Source of the DNA: Zoogloea sp.
GTDB taxonomy: Bacteria; Pseudomonadota; Gammaproteobacteria; Burkholderiales; Rhodocyclaceae
DNA length: 64,000 nt
Assembly: GCA_016720685.1 (NCBI GenBank)
Contig: JADKKC010000023.1
Span: 1 to 64,000 of the forward strand
Direction of reading: 5' to 3'
In this document: positions 45,857-55,522 of the stretch, one piece after another
Position numbering within the stretch: position 1 is the first letter of the stretch
Layout: each line of letters opens with the position of its first letter
The notes under the pieces: generated by a model
The model's input: only the letters and a program-made list of their open reading frames with translations
Told to the model about the DNA's origin: nothing
Database searches by the model: none
Program-made: the position numbers and the translations under genes

Positions 45857-47845
45857 CTAATTTTTGTCAGTACAAGAGGGCAGAATGCCAAACGGCGAAA
45901 AGTGGAAGGACGGAGAAACAGCCAAATCGCTCACCTCACTCGCCAGGTAGGGCAGATAAAAACTGCGGGTTGCCGTATTGTTCTGCCCCGCGACGGCGGC
46001 CGTGACCTTTAACTCTATCTTGGTCCAGGCAGCATACGCGGGCGGATAGACAACCCAGAACGCCGCTGCACCCGAATTATCGGTGGTCACCATAACGCTG
46101 GTCGAAGCCGTTGCGCTAGTAACGGGCGGCGTGACAAGCGCCGCGCCATTCGGCTCGAGAACACCGTCACCGTCTTGATCCCCCAATTCTCCACTCTGAA
46201 AGAAACCATCATTATTGGCATCTTCTGAGAAACAAGTCGCCTCAGGAGCCATCACCCACTTACCCGCATTGATGCCCGTGCCCGGTTCAAAGGAGCCCTT
46301 TTGGAATTCGATACCTCGCAGCGCGATCGTCACAGCCTGATTGCGGACCGGATTGCCCGCAGTGTCCGTCACGAAAACACCCCATACAGACGTGTAGCGA
46401 GGCGGATTATCACTTTTCACAATGAGGTTGTCGGTGCCAATGACAATGTTCACCCCCTGCCCTGCAACGGTCAGCTGCGTCGTCTGGGTTACGGAAGTGC
46501 CTAGAACAGTTGCCACGACAGTCACTGCATCCTTGCCCGTCAGGTTGGGATCTGCCTTGAAGGTGGTCGAAGCGACGCCGGACGCGTCGGTGTCGGCAAT
46601 CGACGGATTCGCTTGGCCACCACCGGAGGGCGCGGTAAAGATGACCTTGCTACCCGCAACAGGGTTGCCGCTGTCGTCCCGCACGATTGCATAAATGTTG
46701 CCGGTACTATTCGGGGACAGGGTGGAGGGATCGGCCTGCACCACGATCTGGGTCGGCATCAGGGAAACAAAGGAAATCTCGCGCTTGGCCGTCGTACCGG
46801 AGCCCGAAGATGCTGCCAGAATCGCGGACACCGTTGCGGCTCCCGCACTCGGCGAAGTTACGTAGGCCTTTGCCGTCGTGCCGCTGAAAGCAACGGTTGC
46901 CGCAGCACTCGTCCGCTTGATGGGGTTAGACTGATTGTAGAGTACGTCGGCATCACATGCAGCCAGCGTCATGTAGGCGGAGCCTCGCGAGGATGTGAAG
47001 GTCGCTGACGTTCCGGTCACACCGCCCACAAGCTGGACCTCCACTTCTCGACAAGTGTTGATCGCTACCGTCGCATTACTCGCGGGGCTCGTGAAAGCAA
47101 AATTAATCGCCGAGATCGGAAGGTCCTTGACTGCACTGGCACCCAGGGCGCTGATAGTGATCACATCGGCACCACTGATCGTCGGCTTAAAAGTCAGCGT
47201 CGCCAGCCCGCTGGCATTGGTGGTAACAGTGGCCGGAACCGGGTTGCCGAGCGAGGACTTCACCGCAACCCCCTGATTCGCAATTGCCTTGCCCGCACCG
47301 TCGAGCAGGGTCACGGTCATCACGACATTTTCGCCAATAACGCCAGAGGAATCTCCACCGAAACCGAGCCTGGAGCCAAGCACAGTAATGGTCGTTTCCT
47401 TCACAAGAGACTGATAAGTTGCCCTGACCTTGACTTCCCGGTTCGCCTTGTTGTCATTCGAATCGAAGGTCACGGTAGCTACGCCGGTCGTCGCGTCTGT
47501 TTTCACAGAACTCTCGGACAAGGAGCCAGAGTCGACCGAGAAATTGACCGTCTCACCCTTCACGATACCGCTCGACTTGTCCTTCAACGTTGCATTGATC
47601 GATTGACCACCGGAAGCGCCGTCCGTCTGCAGGGTCGGCGAATCAACGGTGAGCGAAAGTTGAGTCACGATGGTCGAGGACGCATTGCTCGCGCAGGTCG
47701 GATCAGTGGTGTAGGGCAGGCAAGTAGAGGTGGCACTAGAGCCACCGCCCCCACCACCTCCGCAACCAACCACTACCACCGCAGCAAGCATGGACAGGAT
47801 CAAACCCGACTGGCGCAAGCAGTCGGCAATGTTGGATTTATGCAT
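45857..47845 (-). CDS. Big_1 (invasin-like Ig) repeat lipoprotein
   Basis: A protein of about 662 residues. The signal peptide ends in VVVVGC (Cys28), followed by seven glycines and a Ser/Thr-rich spacer, so it is lipid-anchored. At least three bacterial Ig-like (Big_1/invasin) modules follow, seen as repeats of the type TVTFDSNDNKANREVKVRATYQSL, VMTVTLLDGAGKAIANQGVAV, and GNIYAIVRDDSGNPVAGSKVIFTAPSGGG...GVASTTFKADPNLTGKDAVTVVAT. Such modules act as surface stalks or adhesins. It lies 27 bp after pilQ and 60 bp before aroK in the same direction, so it may be made with the pilus genes. An ATG at 47857 is an alternative start. Confidence 0.8.
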   Translation of the reverse strand: MHKSNIADCLRQSGLILSMLAAVVVVGCGGGGGGGSSATSTCLPYTTDPTCASNASSTIVTQLSLTVDSPTLQTDGASGGQSINATLKDKSSGIVKGETVNFSVDSGSLSESSVKTDATTGVATVTFDSNDNKANREVKVRATYQSLVKETTITVLGSRLGFGGDSSGVIGENVVMTVTLLDGAGKAIANQGVAVKSSLGNPVPATVTTNASGLATLTFKPTISGADVITISALGASAVKDLPISAINFAFTSPASNATVAINTCREVEVQLVGGVTGTSATFTSSRGSAYMTLAACDADVLYNQSNPIKRTSAAATVAFSGTTAKAYVTSPSAGAATVSAILAASSGSGTTAKREISFVSLMPTQIVVQADPSTLSPNSTGNIYAIVRDDSGNPVAGSKVIFTAPSGGGQANPSIADTDASGVASTTFKADPNLTGKDAVTVVATVLGTSVTQTTQLTVAGQGVNIVIGTDNLIVKSDNPPRYTSVWGVFVTDTAGNPVRNQAVTIALRGIEFQKGSFEPGTGINAGKWVMAPEATCFSEDANNDGFFQSGELGDQDGDGVLEPNGAALVTPPVTSATASTSVMVTTDNSGAAAFWVVYPPAYAAWTKIELKVTAAVAGQNNTATRSFYLPYLASEVSDLAVSPSFHFSPFGILPSCTDKN

Positions 47846-47871
47846 TTTAAGTTCCATTCAGACCTGGGTTT

Positions 47872-50058
47872 TCAACGTAACCCAAGCTGATCGTTGATGA
47901 TGCGGGGCGTGATGAAGACGAGCAGTTCGGTCTTGTTGTCCTTGCGCTCGTTGTTCCGGAACAGGTAGCCCAGAACAGGAATATCTCCGAGCAAAGGAAC
48001 CTTGGTCGTGTTGTTGCCGACTTCCTGAATATAAATACCGCCGATGACGATCGTGCCACCGTTCTCGACAACGACTTCGGTCTTGACGTGCTTGGTGTCG
48101 ATCGGGACGTTACCGCCGGCAACCGGCTGGTCGTAACGGGCCTGGTCCTTGTTCACCTCGATAGCCATCATGACCTTGCCGTCAGGTGTGATCTGAGGCT
48201 TCACTTTCAGCGCAAGATTGGCTTTCTTGAAGCTGACGGTGGAGGCCTGTAATCCGCTGGCCGTTGTTTGATAGGGGATTTCGGAACCCTGCTCGATGAT
48301 CGCTTCAGCCTTGTCCGCCGTCATGACGCGCGGGCGGGACACCACTTTGCCGCGGCCGTCGGCTTCGAGTGCAGAGACTTCGAGGTCTATGTAGCGGGTT
48401 GCTGCACTGTTCCACAAGGCAAAGGACAGGGCCCCCGCCTGCTTGGCATTTATATTGCTCGCCGGCAGGTTAAGGGCCAGCGTATCCCTGAAAAAGTCTG
48501 GCTTGGTCTCGATTTGCCCGGCCTGATAACCCGTGCCGGCCAGTCCGCCGCCGAAGTTATTACGGAAGACGGATACGCCGTCAGACGTTGTGCCGAGTTG
48601 CCCGCCCGTTTTGCCGCCAAAACCCAGCCTTACACCGAGGTTGCGTGCAAAAGTGTCGGTTGCCTCGACGATCTGGGCCTCGATCAGCACCTGACGCTGC
48701 TCCACATCGACTTCGGCGATCAGGCGGCGCATCTCCTCAAGGCGGGAGGGAATGTCATTGACGAAAATCTTGTTGCTACGCTCGTCGGGAACAACGCTGC
48801 CCCGCTTGGAGAGCACGGTCTGGTCCTTGTTCTTGAGGAACTCGGCGACGCTCTTGGCCTTGTGATAGTTGATCTGGAAGCTCTCGGTACGCAGGGGCTC
48901 CAGATCCCCGATCTGCGCCTTCGCTTCGAGATCGAGCTTTTCACGGGCCGCCAGTTCATCCCGCGGCGCGATCCAGATGACGTTGCCGTTCTTGCGCATG
49001 TCGAGGCCACGCGCCTGCAGGATGATGTCGAGAGCCTGATCCCAGGGCACATCCTTGAGGCGCAGCGTAAGGTTGCCCTGCACGGAGTCGCTGGTAATGA
49101 TGTTGAAGTTGGTGAAATCGGCGATCACCTGCAGCACGGATCGTACGTCGATATTCTGGAAGTTCAGCGAGAGCTTTTCACCACCGAAGCGGTTCTTGCC
49201 GATCCCCTGGGTGAGCTTGTTGGGATCTTCCTTGACCGGCTTAACCTCAAGAACAAACTGGTTGTCGCTCTGGTAGGCGTTGTGCTCCCACAAACCCTTT
49301 GGCGTGATCGTCATGCGAACGTTGCCACCCTGCGTCTGGGTCAGAACGCTCGAAACCGGAGTGCCGAAATCGACCACGTCGAGCTTGCGGCGGAATTGCT
49401 CGGGCGCATCGGTCTTCAGAAAATCAACGATCAGGCTGGAACCCTGCTGCCGGATGTCGATGCCGGCATTCGGATCGGAAAGATCGACAACCAGCCGGCC
49501 TTCGCCATCTTTCCCGCGCCGGAAATTGACGTCACGGATGGTATGCCGCTCACCCTGCGACAGGGTCGGCGGTGCAGCGAACTGCGTGGACTGGGACGCC
49601 CCCATGCCCGCAGCCTCCTTGAACTGGGATGCGGACAGGGTGATCAGGAGATCCTTGTCCTCAATGCGGGCGTCGTACGGAAATACGCGGGTCAGATTCA
49701 GCACGAGACGCGTACGGTCGCCAACCTGGACGATATTCACGCTACGCAGCTCTCCCGTGTTGAGCACCTGGCTGTTGCGACCGAGAGCGTTGGCGGTATC
49801 TGGAAAATCGAAGGCGATTCGAGCCGGATTGGCAACGCTGAAACTTCCCGGAACAGCCGCGAGGGGCTGGGCCATGGTCAGCTTGAGAATGATATTGCCG
49901 CCTTGTTCCGCAGCAACGATCTTCTCGATACGGTTGCCGGTCTGCACGGTCGCAGCCGGCGGCGTTTGCGCCAGCACGGAAACGGTCGGGACAAGACTTC
50001 CGAAACTGGCCGCCAGAACCAGCGCGCCAAGCCTGACACCACAACTTCTTGTTTTCAT
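47872..50058 (-). CDS. pilQ: Type IV pilus secretin PilQ
   Basis: This is a 728-residue outer-membrane secretin. After a signal peptide (MKTRSCGVRLGALVLAASFGSLVPTVSVLA, roughly) come two AMIN domains (about 40-130 and 165-270) that bind peptidoglycan, an STN/N0 domain (LSLNFQNIDVRSVLQVIADFTNFNII), an N1 domain, and the secretin barrel with VPLLGDIPVLGYLFRNNERKDNKTELLVFITPRII at the end. It forms the pore through which the pilus leaves. Its ATG overlaps the pilP stop (ATGA). Confidence 0.96.
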   Translation of the reverse strand: MKTRSCGVRLGALVLAASFGSLVPTVSVLAQTPPAATVQTGNRIEKIVAAEQGGNIILKLTMAQPLAAVPGSFSVANPARIAFDFPDTANALGRNSQVLNTGELRSVNIVQVGDRTRLVLNLTRVFPYDARIEDKDLLITLSASQFKEAAGMGASQSTQFAAPPTLSQGERHTIRDVNFRRGKDGEGRLVVDLSDPNAGIDIRQQGSSLIVDFLKTDAPEQFRRKLDVVDFGTPVSSVLTQTQGGNVRMTITPKGLWEHNAYQSDNQFVLEVKPVKEDPNKLTQGIGKNRFGGEKLSLNFQNIDVRSVLQVIADFTNFNIITSDSVQGNLTLRLKDVPWDQALDIILQARGLDMRKNGNVIWIAPRDELAAREKLDLEAKAQIGDLEPLRTESFQINYHKAKSVAEFLKNKDQTVLSKRGSVVPDERSNKIFVNDIPSRLEEMRRLIAEVDVEQRQVLIEAQIVEATDTFARNLGVRLGFGGKTGGQLGTTSDGVSVFRNNFGGGLAGTGYQAGQIETKPDFFRDTLALNLPASNINAKQAGALSFALWNSAATRYIDLEVSALEADGRGKVVSRPRVMTADKAEAIIEQGSEIPYQTTASGLQASTVSFKKANLALKVKPQITPDGKVMMAIEVNKDQARYDQPVAGGNVPIDTKHVKTEVVVENGGTIVIGGIYIQEVGNNTTKVPLLGDIPVLGYLFRNNERKDNKTELLVFITPRIINDQLGLR

Positions 50059-50585
50059 TTCTTCCCCTCCTGGGGCGCCTGCTCCTGCAGTTGCAGCGTA
50101 CTGATGCGTTCAGCCCATTCACCGCCGGAGTCTTCGACGAGTTCCTTCAACGTGACCTCTGTCTCCGTAATCGCGGTGATCTGCCCGTAGTTCTGCCCGA
50201 GATAGTTTCCGACCTTGACCTGGTGCAGCGTCTTGTCAGCGGCGACGATGGCGTGGGACTGACCTCGCTTGATCAGCACCCCGACCATTTTCAGCGATTC
50301 AAGTGGATAGGACTCAAGGGGCTCGCGCCGCCGATTTGCGTCGGGCACAAACAGGCCGGACTTTTTGTCCGGCTCGAGCTTTGCCGGCTTGAACGGGTCA
50401 ATAAGCGCAGCCCCCTGGTAACTCACCGGCACAACCTGCTGAATGGGCGGCAGCGGCTTGAGGTTCGGCTTCAGATCCTTGGAGGCTTCCTCCATCCACT
50501 TTCGCAGGTCGTCCTGCTGGTCGCTGCATCCGCAAAGCAGCAGCGCGGCAGCCAGCGGCAGCACAGTCAGTCGCATGATTCTCAC
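50055..50585 (-). CDS. pilP: Type IV pilus assembly lipoprotein PilP
   Basis: This is a 176-residue inner-membrane lipoprotein. The signal ends LLLCGC (Cys20 from the GTG at 50585; an ATG three codons in is also possible). The HR-type C-terminal beta domain (ALIDPFKPAKLEP, ESYPLESLKMVGVLIKRGQSHAIVAADKTLHQVKVGNYLGQNYGQI) contacts PilQ. The start overlaps the pilO stop as GTGA and its end overlaps pilQ, so it sits in a fully coupled pilMNOPQ operon. Confidence 0.94.
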   Translation of the reverse strand: MRIMRLTVLPLAAALLLCGCSDQQDDLRKWMEEASKDLKPNLKPLPPIQQVVPVSYQGAALIDPFKPAKLEPDKKSGLFVPDANRRREPLESYPLESLKMVGVLIKRGQSHAIVAADKTLHQVKVGNYLGQNYGQITAITETEVTLKELVEDSGGEWAERISTLQLQEQAPQEGKK

Positions 50586-51256
50586 TTGCCGCCCTTTTCC
50601 TTGGCCTTTTCCTTGCGCAGCTTGGCCACCTCATCGTCGTCCAGATAGCGGTAAGTCACCGCTGTCGCGTCAAACTTGAGACCACCGTCCTTCTGCGCCT
50701 CGATTGCGATGTCATTCAGCGTCACAATTCGGGGCATCTGCGCGACATCGCCGACGAATTCACCGAGATCGTGGTAGCCACCGGTAACACGCACAGCAAT
50801 CGGCAACTCGGCATAGAAATCCTTCATGGCTTCCGAACCCGGCTTGAACAATTCGAACTGCAGGCCACGCCCCAGGCCAGCCTGGTTGATGTCGGCAAGC
50901 AGCGACTCGATCTCTGAACGATTAGGCAACTGCTTGAGCAGAGCGCCGAACTGGCGGTCAATCTCGCTGAGCTGACGCTTGTATTCCGGCAGATTGACCG
51001 CCTGGCGTTTCTTGGCGACCCAGTCGTCCTTGAGAGTGAGCTCTTCCTTCTGCTTGGTATCGAGTTGGGTCAGTTGATCGCTCCAGTCGAACCACCATCC
51101 GCCCACCACGATCAGCAGGAAAACCCCCACCAGTGCAGCCACTCGGGGCAGCAGCGGCCATTGTCCGGGATCGTTGGGATCCAGCCCCCTGAAGTCACGC
51201 AGCAGGGTTTGCGCATCCAGGCTTCGAAGATTCTCGACCGACTCCTTGAAACCCAT
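50582..51256 (-). CDS. pilO: Type IV pilus alignment protein PilO
   Basis: This is a 224-residue bitopic inner-membrane protein. One transmembrane helix (LLPRVAALVGVFLLIVVGGWWF, about 35-56) is followed by a coiled coil (QLTQLDTKQKEELTLKD) and a ferredoxin-like periplasmic domain (GLGRGLQFELFKPGSEAMKDFYAELPIAVRVTGGYHDLGEFVGDVAQMPRIVTL). It pairs with PilN to link PilM to PilP/PilQ. Its ATG shares a base with a TAA (TAATG) that is the expected original stop of pilN. Confidence 0.94.
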   Translation of the reverse strand: MGFKESVENLRSLDAQTLLRDFRGLDPNDPGQWPLLPRVAALVGVFLLIVVGGWWFDWSDQLTQLDTKQKEELTLKDDWVAKKRQAVNLPEYKRQLSEIDRQFGALLKQLPNRSEIESLLADINQAGLGRGLQFELFKPGSEAMKDFYAELPIAVRVTGGYHDLGEFVGDVAQMPRIVTLNDIAIEAQKDGGLKFDATAVTYRYLDDDEVAKLRKEKAKEKGGK

Positions 51257-51348
51257 TACGGTTTACCCCCTGCACTCACGGGAAGCTTTCCCTTTCCTTT
51301 GTCGGCCTCGTCGGTCTTCGGACGCTCGATGGCTACATTGAGGTTGAA

Positions 51349-51858
51349 CTAGCTGACCCGCCGGTTGTTGAGCGTTGCGGCCTTGACTTCGACCAGGTCG
51401 GCACGCTCGAGATGAGGAGATGCCTCGAGATTGCGCATCAGATTGGACACCCTGGCATTTGACTGGGCGTAGCCGGTCAAATTGATCTTCGAGCCGGATT
51501 GCTTGAGCGCCTTGAGATAAACGCCTTCCGGCATCTGCCTTGCCAGCTCGTTGAAAACCTGCACGGTTTCGGTGCGGTTGGTCTGCAGCGACTCAATGAC
51601 CTGCTTGCGTGACAACAAGGCTTCTGCCTGCTCACGCAAGCCCTTGATTTCGGATATTTCCTTGTCGAGCACGGCGATAGCCTGTTTCAGGAAGACGTTC
51701 TTCTCTTCCTGACCATCCACATAGCCGGCGATGATCGTATGCCCGACAAACCAGACCGCCAGTCCGGCAAGCGCCACGACGGCAGCAAACAGCGCGAACT
51801 GCTGGCGCCTGGTTTTGCGCTTTTCCTCCCGGTGAGGGAGCAGGTTGATGCGAATCAC
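51349..51858 (-). CDS. pilN: Type IV pilus alignment protein PilN, truncated by an in-frame amber codon
   Basis: As read, 169 residues from a GTG at 51858 that overlaps the pilM stop (GTGA). The N-terminal INLLPHREEKRK is the conserved segment that docks into PilM; one transmembrane helix and a ferredoxin-like domain follow. The frame stops at TAG (51349-51351) after NNRRVS. The same frame then runs 30 more codons (FNLNVAIERPKTDEADKGKG... to KLPVSAGGKP) to a TAA at 51256-51258 overlapping the pilO ATG. The coupling elsewhere in the operon argues that the TAA is the ancestral end and that a sense codon became TAG. Truncation removes what is probably the last beta strand. Confidence 0.88.
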   Translation of the reverse strand: MIRINLLPHREEKRKTRRQQFALFAAVVALAGLAVWFVGHTIIAGYVDGQEEKNVFLKQAIAVLDKEISEIKGLREQAEALLSRKQVIESLQTNRTETVQVFNELARQMPEGVYLKALKQSGSKINLTGYAQSNARVSNLMRNLEASPHLERADLVEVKAATLNNRRVS

Positions 51859-52931
51859 GAATCGAACCTCCGCAGCGCCAGTCCGCAAGCCACCAACAGT
51901 GCCGGCGCATCCGCAGCCAGATTTTTCGGACGGATTTTTGAACTCAGGCTCATGTTCGCGAACGGGTTGGCGACCTGGGTTTCGACCTGGGTGCGGCCGG
52001 CAACCGTATCGGCAAGGCCGGGAATCACGGCACAACCGCCAGCGAGCACGATGTGGTCCACCTGGTTGAACTGGGTCGAGGTGAAGAAGAACTGCAGCGC
52101 CCGCGATACTTCCAGCGCCAGCGCATCCATGAAGGGGCGCAGCAGATCCGCTTCATAGCTTTCGGGCAGGGAACCCGTTCGCTTGGCGCCCTCGGCTTCT
52201 TCGAGGGACATGCCGAAATGCCGCATGATGTCCTGGGTGAGCAGAAACCCGCCAAAGGCCTGCTCACGAGCATAAACCTGCACGCCGTTACGCAGCACCG
52301 AGACGTTCATCACGTTGGCACCGGCATCGACGAGGGCGATGATCTTGTCCTCGCCGTGGCCGGGCAATTGCGCCTGAACGAGTTCGAAGGCGGAGAGTGC
52401 GGCGTAGGATTCGACGTCCATGACCAGCGCCTTGAGCCCCGCCGCTTCTGCCGCGGCAACCCGGTCTTCGACCTTTTCCTTGCGTGACGCGGCGATCAGC
52501 ACCTCATCTTCGTCGGCGCCAGAAGCGGCCGGGCCGATGACCTGGAAATCGAGGTTCACCTCGTCGAGGGCGAAGGGAATGTACTGGTTGGCTTCGGATT
52601 CAACCTGGACTTCCAGCTCCTGATCACGCAAACCGGCGGGCAGGATGATCTTCTTGGTGATCACCGCCGAGGCCGGCAGTGCCAGCGCGACGAAGCGGGT
52701 ACTGGTGTTGAGCCTGCGCCAGCCGCGCCGGATCGCTTCGGCGACCGCCTCGAGGTTGGCGATGTTGCCGTCCGTCACGGCATCGCGGGGCAGCGCTTCG
52801 ACCGCGTAACGCTCGACCCGATATCCCCCTCCGGAAACGGCGGACAACTCGACCATCTTGACCGACGACGACGAGATGTCGACGCCGATCAAAGGACGCG
52901 CCCTAGGGCTGAAAAAGGATAGGTCGATCAC
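51855..52931 (-). CDS. pilM: Type IV pilus actin-like ATPase PilM
   Basis: This is a 358-residue cytoplasmic FtsA/actin-like protein. The phosphate-binding segment PLIGVDISSSSVKMVELS lies at 13-30. It continues with ALVDAGANVMNVSVLRNGVQVYAREQAFGG and the adenosine-motif region HIVLAGGCAVIPGLADTVA. It binds the PilN N-terminus and organises the inner-membrane pilus platform. First gene of pilMNOPQ, divergent from ponA across about 170 bp. Confidence 0.95.
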   Translation of the reverse strand: MIDLSFFSPRARPLIGVDISSSSVKMVELSAVSGGGYRVERYAVEALPRDAVTDGNIANLEAVAEAIRRGWRRLNTSTRFVALALPASAVITKKIILPAGLRDQELEVQVESEANQYIPFALDEVNLDFQVIGPAASGADEDEVLIAASRKEKVEDRVAAAEAAGLKALVMDVESYAALSAFELVQAQLPGHGEDKIIALVDAGANVMNVSVLRNGVQVYAREQAFGGFLLTQDIMRHFGMSLEEAEGAKRTGSLPESYEADLLRPFMDALALEVSRALQFFFTSTQFNQVDHIVLAGGCAVIPGLADTVAGRTQVETQVANPFANMSLSSKIRPKNLAADAPALLVACGLALRRFDS

Positions 52932-53068
52932 AAAAAATCCTGATAATTCTTTATGTTAGGCGCAATAACAACAATCTACATGAAATCCTAACAACAACCA
53001 TGACGGGTGTAAAGCAAGCGCCTGCAAAACACGGTTCCGCATTCCGGGCGCCAAACGGGGCGTCCTCG

Positions 53069-53074
53069 TATAAT
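53069..53074 (+). promoter_or_regulatory. Candidate -10 box (TATAAT) for ponA
   Basis: A perfect TATAAT overlaps the first possible ponA ATG (53073). If used, transcription would begin near 53081, so translation must start at 53088 or 53106. No good -35 is apparent at the expected spacing. Confidence 0.35.
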
Positions 53075-53105
53075 GCCGCACTTTACTATGCTTCCCACTC
53101 CTGCC

Positions 53106-55451
53106 ATGCGCTGGGTACTCTATCCCCTTGCCATTCTCCTCGGCCTGATCGCCATTGGTGCCGCGGCTCTCGCTCTCGCCGTTGCCTTTGCGTGGCCGAC
53201 GCTACCGTCGCTGGAGGCGCTGACCGACTACCACCCGAAGATCCCGCTGCGCGTTTACACCGCGGACGGCGCCCTGATCGGGGAGTACGGCGAAGAGCGC
53301 CGGGCCTTCATCCGCATCCAGGACGTTCCGCCGGTTCTCAAGCACGCGATCCTGGCGGCCGAGGACGATCGCTTCTACCAGCACTCGGGCGTCGACTTCC
53401 TCGGCATCCTCCGGGCCGCAAGCGCCAACCTGGCCACCGGCGGCAAACGCCAGGGCGCCTCGACGATCACGATGCAGGTGGCACGCAACTTTTTCCTGAC
53501 CCGCGAGAAAACCATTTCCCGCAAGCTCTACGAAATCCTTCTGGCCTTCAAGATCGAGCAAAACCTCAGCAAGGACCAGATTCTCGAGGTCTACATCAAT
53601 CAGATATTCCTCGGCCGACGCGCCTACGGTTTCGCCGTTGCATCCCAGACCTACTTCGGCAAGTCGATCAAGGATCTGAACATCCCCGAGGCCGCCATGC
53701 TGGCCGGCCTGCCCAAGGCGCCTTCCGCCTACAACCCGGTGGTCAACCCAAAACGCGCCACCCAGCGCCAGCAATACGTGCTGCGCCGCATGACCGAACT
53801 CGGTTTCATCTCAGCCGCCGAACAGCAAGTCGCCATCGACACTCAGCTGAAGGTCGTCAACGGCACCTCCGACTTTGGCGGCAGTGCCGATTACATCGCC
53901 GAAATGGCGCGTCAGATCGCCTTCGAGCAATATCGGGAAGAGGCCTACACGCGCGGCATCAAGGTCATCACCACCATCGTCAAGGCCGAGCAGGACGCGG
54001 CCTACCGGGCCCTGCGGCGCGGAATCATGGACTACGACCGCCGCCATGGCTACCGCGGCGCCGAGAGCTACGTGGACCCGGCCCGCATGAACACCGAACA
54101 AACCGAATCGATGGACGAGATCCTCGCCGAAACCCCGGACTACGACGATCTTCTGGCCGCCATCGTCACCAAGGCCGGCGGCGGCTCGGTCACGGCTTAC
54201 CGTTATGGCGAGACAATAAAAATCGGCGGCGACGGCCTGCGCTTTGCATCCAGCATGGTCGGCGACAAGGCCCCCGCCAACAAGCGTATCCGCCCCGGCG
54301 CCGTGATCCGCATCACACGCACTGAAAACGGCCACTGGGAAATCAGCCAATTGCCCGAGGTCGAAGGCGCCCTCGCGGCAGCAGACCCGCGCACGGGCGC
54401 CATTCGCGCGCTGGCCGGCGGCTTCGACTTCAACCGCAACAAGTTCAACCACGTCACCCAGGCCTGGCGGCAGCCGGGCTCCAGCTTCAAGCCGTTCATC
54501 TACTCGGCCGCCTTTGAAAAAGGCTACGGCCCGAACAGCGTGGTGGATGACTCCCCCCTGTCTTTCCCCTCCGGAGAAACCGGCAGCCAGGCCTGGGAAC
54601 CAAGGAACTATGACGGCAAGTACGACGGCCCGATTTCCATCCGTACGGCCCTCGCCCGCTCCAAGAACATGGTCTCGATCCGCCTGCTCAAGTCGGTCGG
54701 CACGCGTTACGCACAGGATTACATCACCAAGTTCGGCTTCGATGCCGAGCGCCACCCGCCCTACCTGACCATGGCACTCGGCGCCGGCTCGGTCACCCCG
54801 TGGCAAATGCTGCGCGGCTACTCGGTATTCGCCAACGGCGGCTATCGCATCGAGCCCTACCTGGTGAAGGAAATCCGCGACGAAGCCGGCAACGTGCTGG
54901 CCCGCGTCGACCCGCCGGTAGCCGGCGAGACAGCCGAGCGCGCCATCGACGAGCGCAACGCCTACCTGATGGATTCGGTCATGAAGGACGTGGTCCGCCG
55001 CGGCACGGCCACCAAGGCCCTCGCACTCAAGCGTGGTGACCTTGCCGGCAAGACCGGCACCACCAACGAATACGTGGACGCGTGGTTCTGCGGCTACCAG
55101 CCCACGGTCGTTGCGGTGGCATGGATCGGGTTCGACCAGCCAAAGAAGCTCGGCAGCGGCGAAACCGGCGGCGCAGCGGCACTGCCCATGTGGATCAACT
55201 ACATGCGCAAGGCCCTGGACGGCGTACCCGAAACCTATCCGACCGCACCGCCGGGCCTGATCCGCGTCCAGCCGACCGGCGCTACCACCGAGGAAATGAT
55301 CTACCAGGAAAACCTCCCGGCAGTGCCGCCAGAAGTGCCCAACGAGCCGGCCAACACCACCCCGGCGGACGAAACCCCTGCACCGGCTCCGACCCCGCCG
55401 GCCGCTGCAGCCCCGCCGGCGGCAGCGGCAATACCGACCTCGCCCCAGTAG
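53106..55451 (+). CDS. ponA: Penicillin-binding protein 1A (bifunctional glycosyltransferase/transpeptidase)
   Basis: A protein of about 781 residues from the ATG at 53106 (MRWVLYPLAILLGLI..., a transmembrane anchor typical of the family); ATGs at 53073 and 53088 are in frame. The GT51 domain has catalytic Glu in AAEDDRFYQHSGVD, plus GGKRQGASTITMQVARNFFL and YINQIFLGRRAYG. An OB-like insert follows. The transpeptidase has SxxK in QPGSSFKPFIY, SKN in ARSKNMVSIR and KTG in LAGKTGTTNEYVDAWFCGY. The C-terminal ~40 residues are Pro/Ala-rich and disordered. It polymerises and cross-links peptidoglycan in the periplasm. Divergent from pilM, a common gammaproteobacterial and betaproteobacterial arrangement. 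Confidence 0.95.
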   Translation: MRWVLYPLAILLGLIAIGAAALALAVAFAWPTLPSLEALTDYHPKIPLRVYTADGALIGEYGEERRAFIRIQDVPPVLKHAILAAEDDRFYQHSGVDFLGILRAASANLATGGKRQGASTITMQVARNFFLTREKTISRKLYEILLAFKIEQNLSKDQILEVYINQIFLGRRAYGFAVASQTYFGKSIKDLNIPEAAMLAGLPKAPSAYNPVVNPKRATQRQQYVLRRMTELGFISAAEQQVAIDTQLKVVNGTSDFGGSADYIAEMARQIAFEQYREEAYTRGIKVITTIVKAEQDAAYRALRRGIMDYDRRHGYRGAESYVDPARMNTEQTESMDEILAETPDYDDLLAAIVTKAGGGSVTAYRYGETIKIGGDGLRFASSMVGDKAPANKRIRPGAVIRITRTENGHWEISQLPEVEGALAAADPRTGAIRALAGGFDFNRNKFNHVTQAWRQPGSSFKPFIYSAAFEKGYGPNSVVDDSPLSFPSGETGSQAWEPRNYDGKYDGPISIRTALARSKNMVSIRLLKSVGTRYAQDYITKFGFDAERHPPYLTMALGAGSVTPWQMLRGYSVFANGGYRIEPYLVKEIRDEAGNVLARVDPPVAGETAERAIDERNAYLMDSVMKDVVRRGTATKALALKRGDLAGKTGTTNEYVDAWFCGYQPTVVAVAWIGFDQPKKLGSGETGGAAALPMWINYMRKALDGVPETYPTAPPGLIRVQPTGATTEEMIYQENLPAVPPEVPNEPANTTPADETPAPAPTPPAAAAPPAAAAIPTSPQ

Positions 55452-55522
55452 CCACCTGCGGCAACGCGCTGTGCGCCCCCGAGTCACCAGACCGGGACGC
55501 GCTGCACGTTGTCAGCAGGCAG

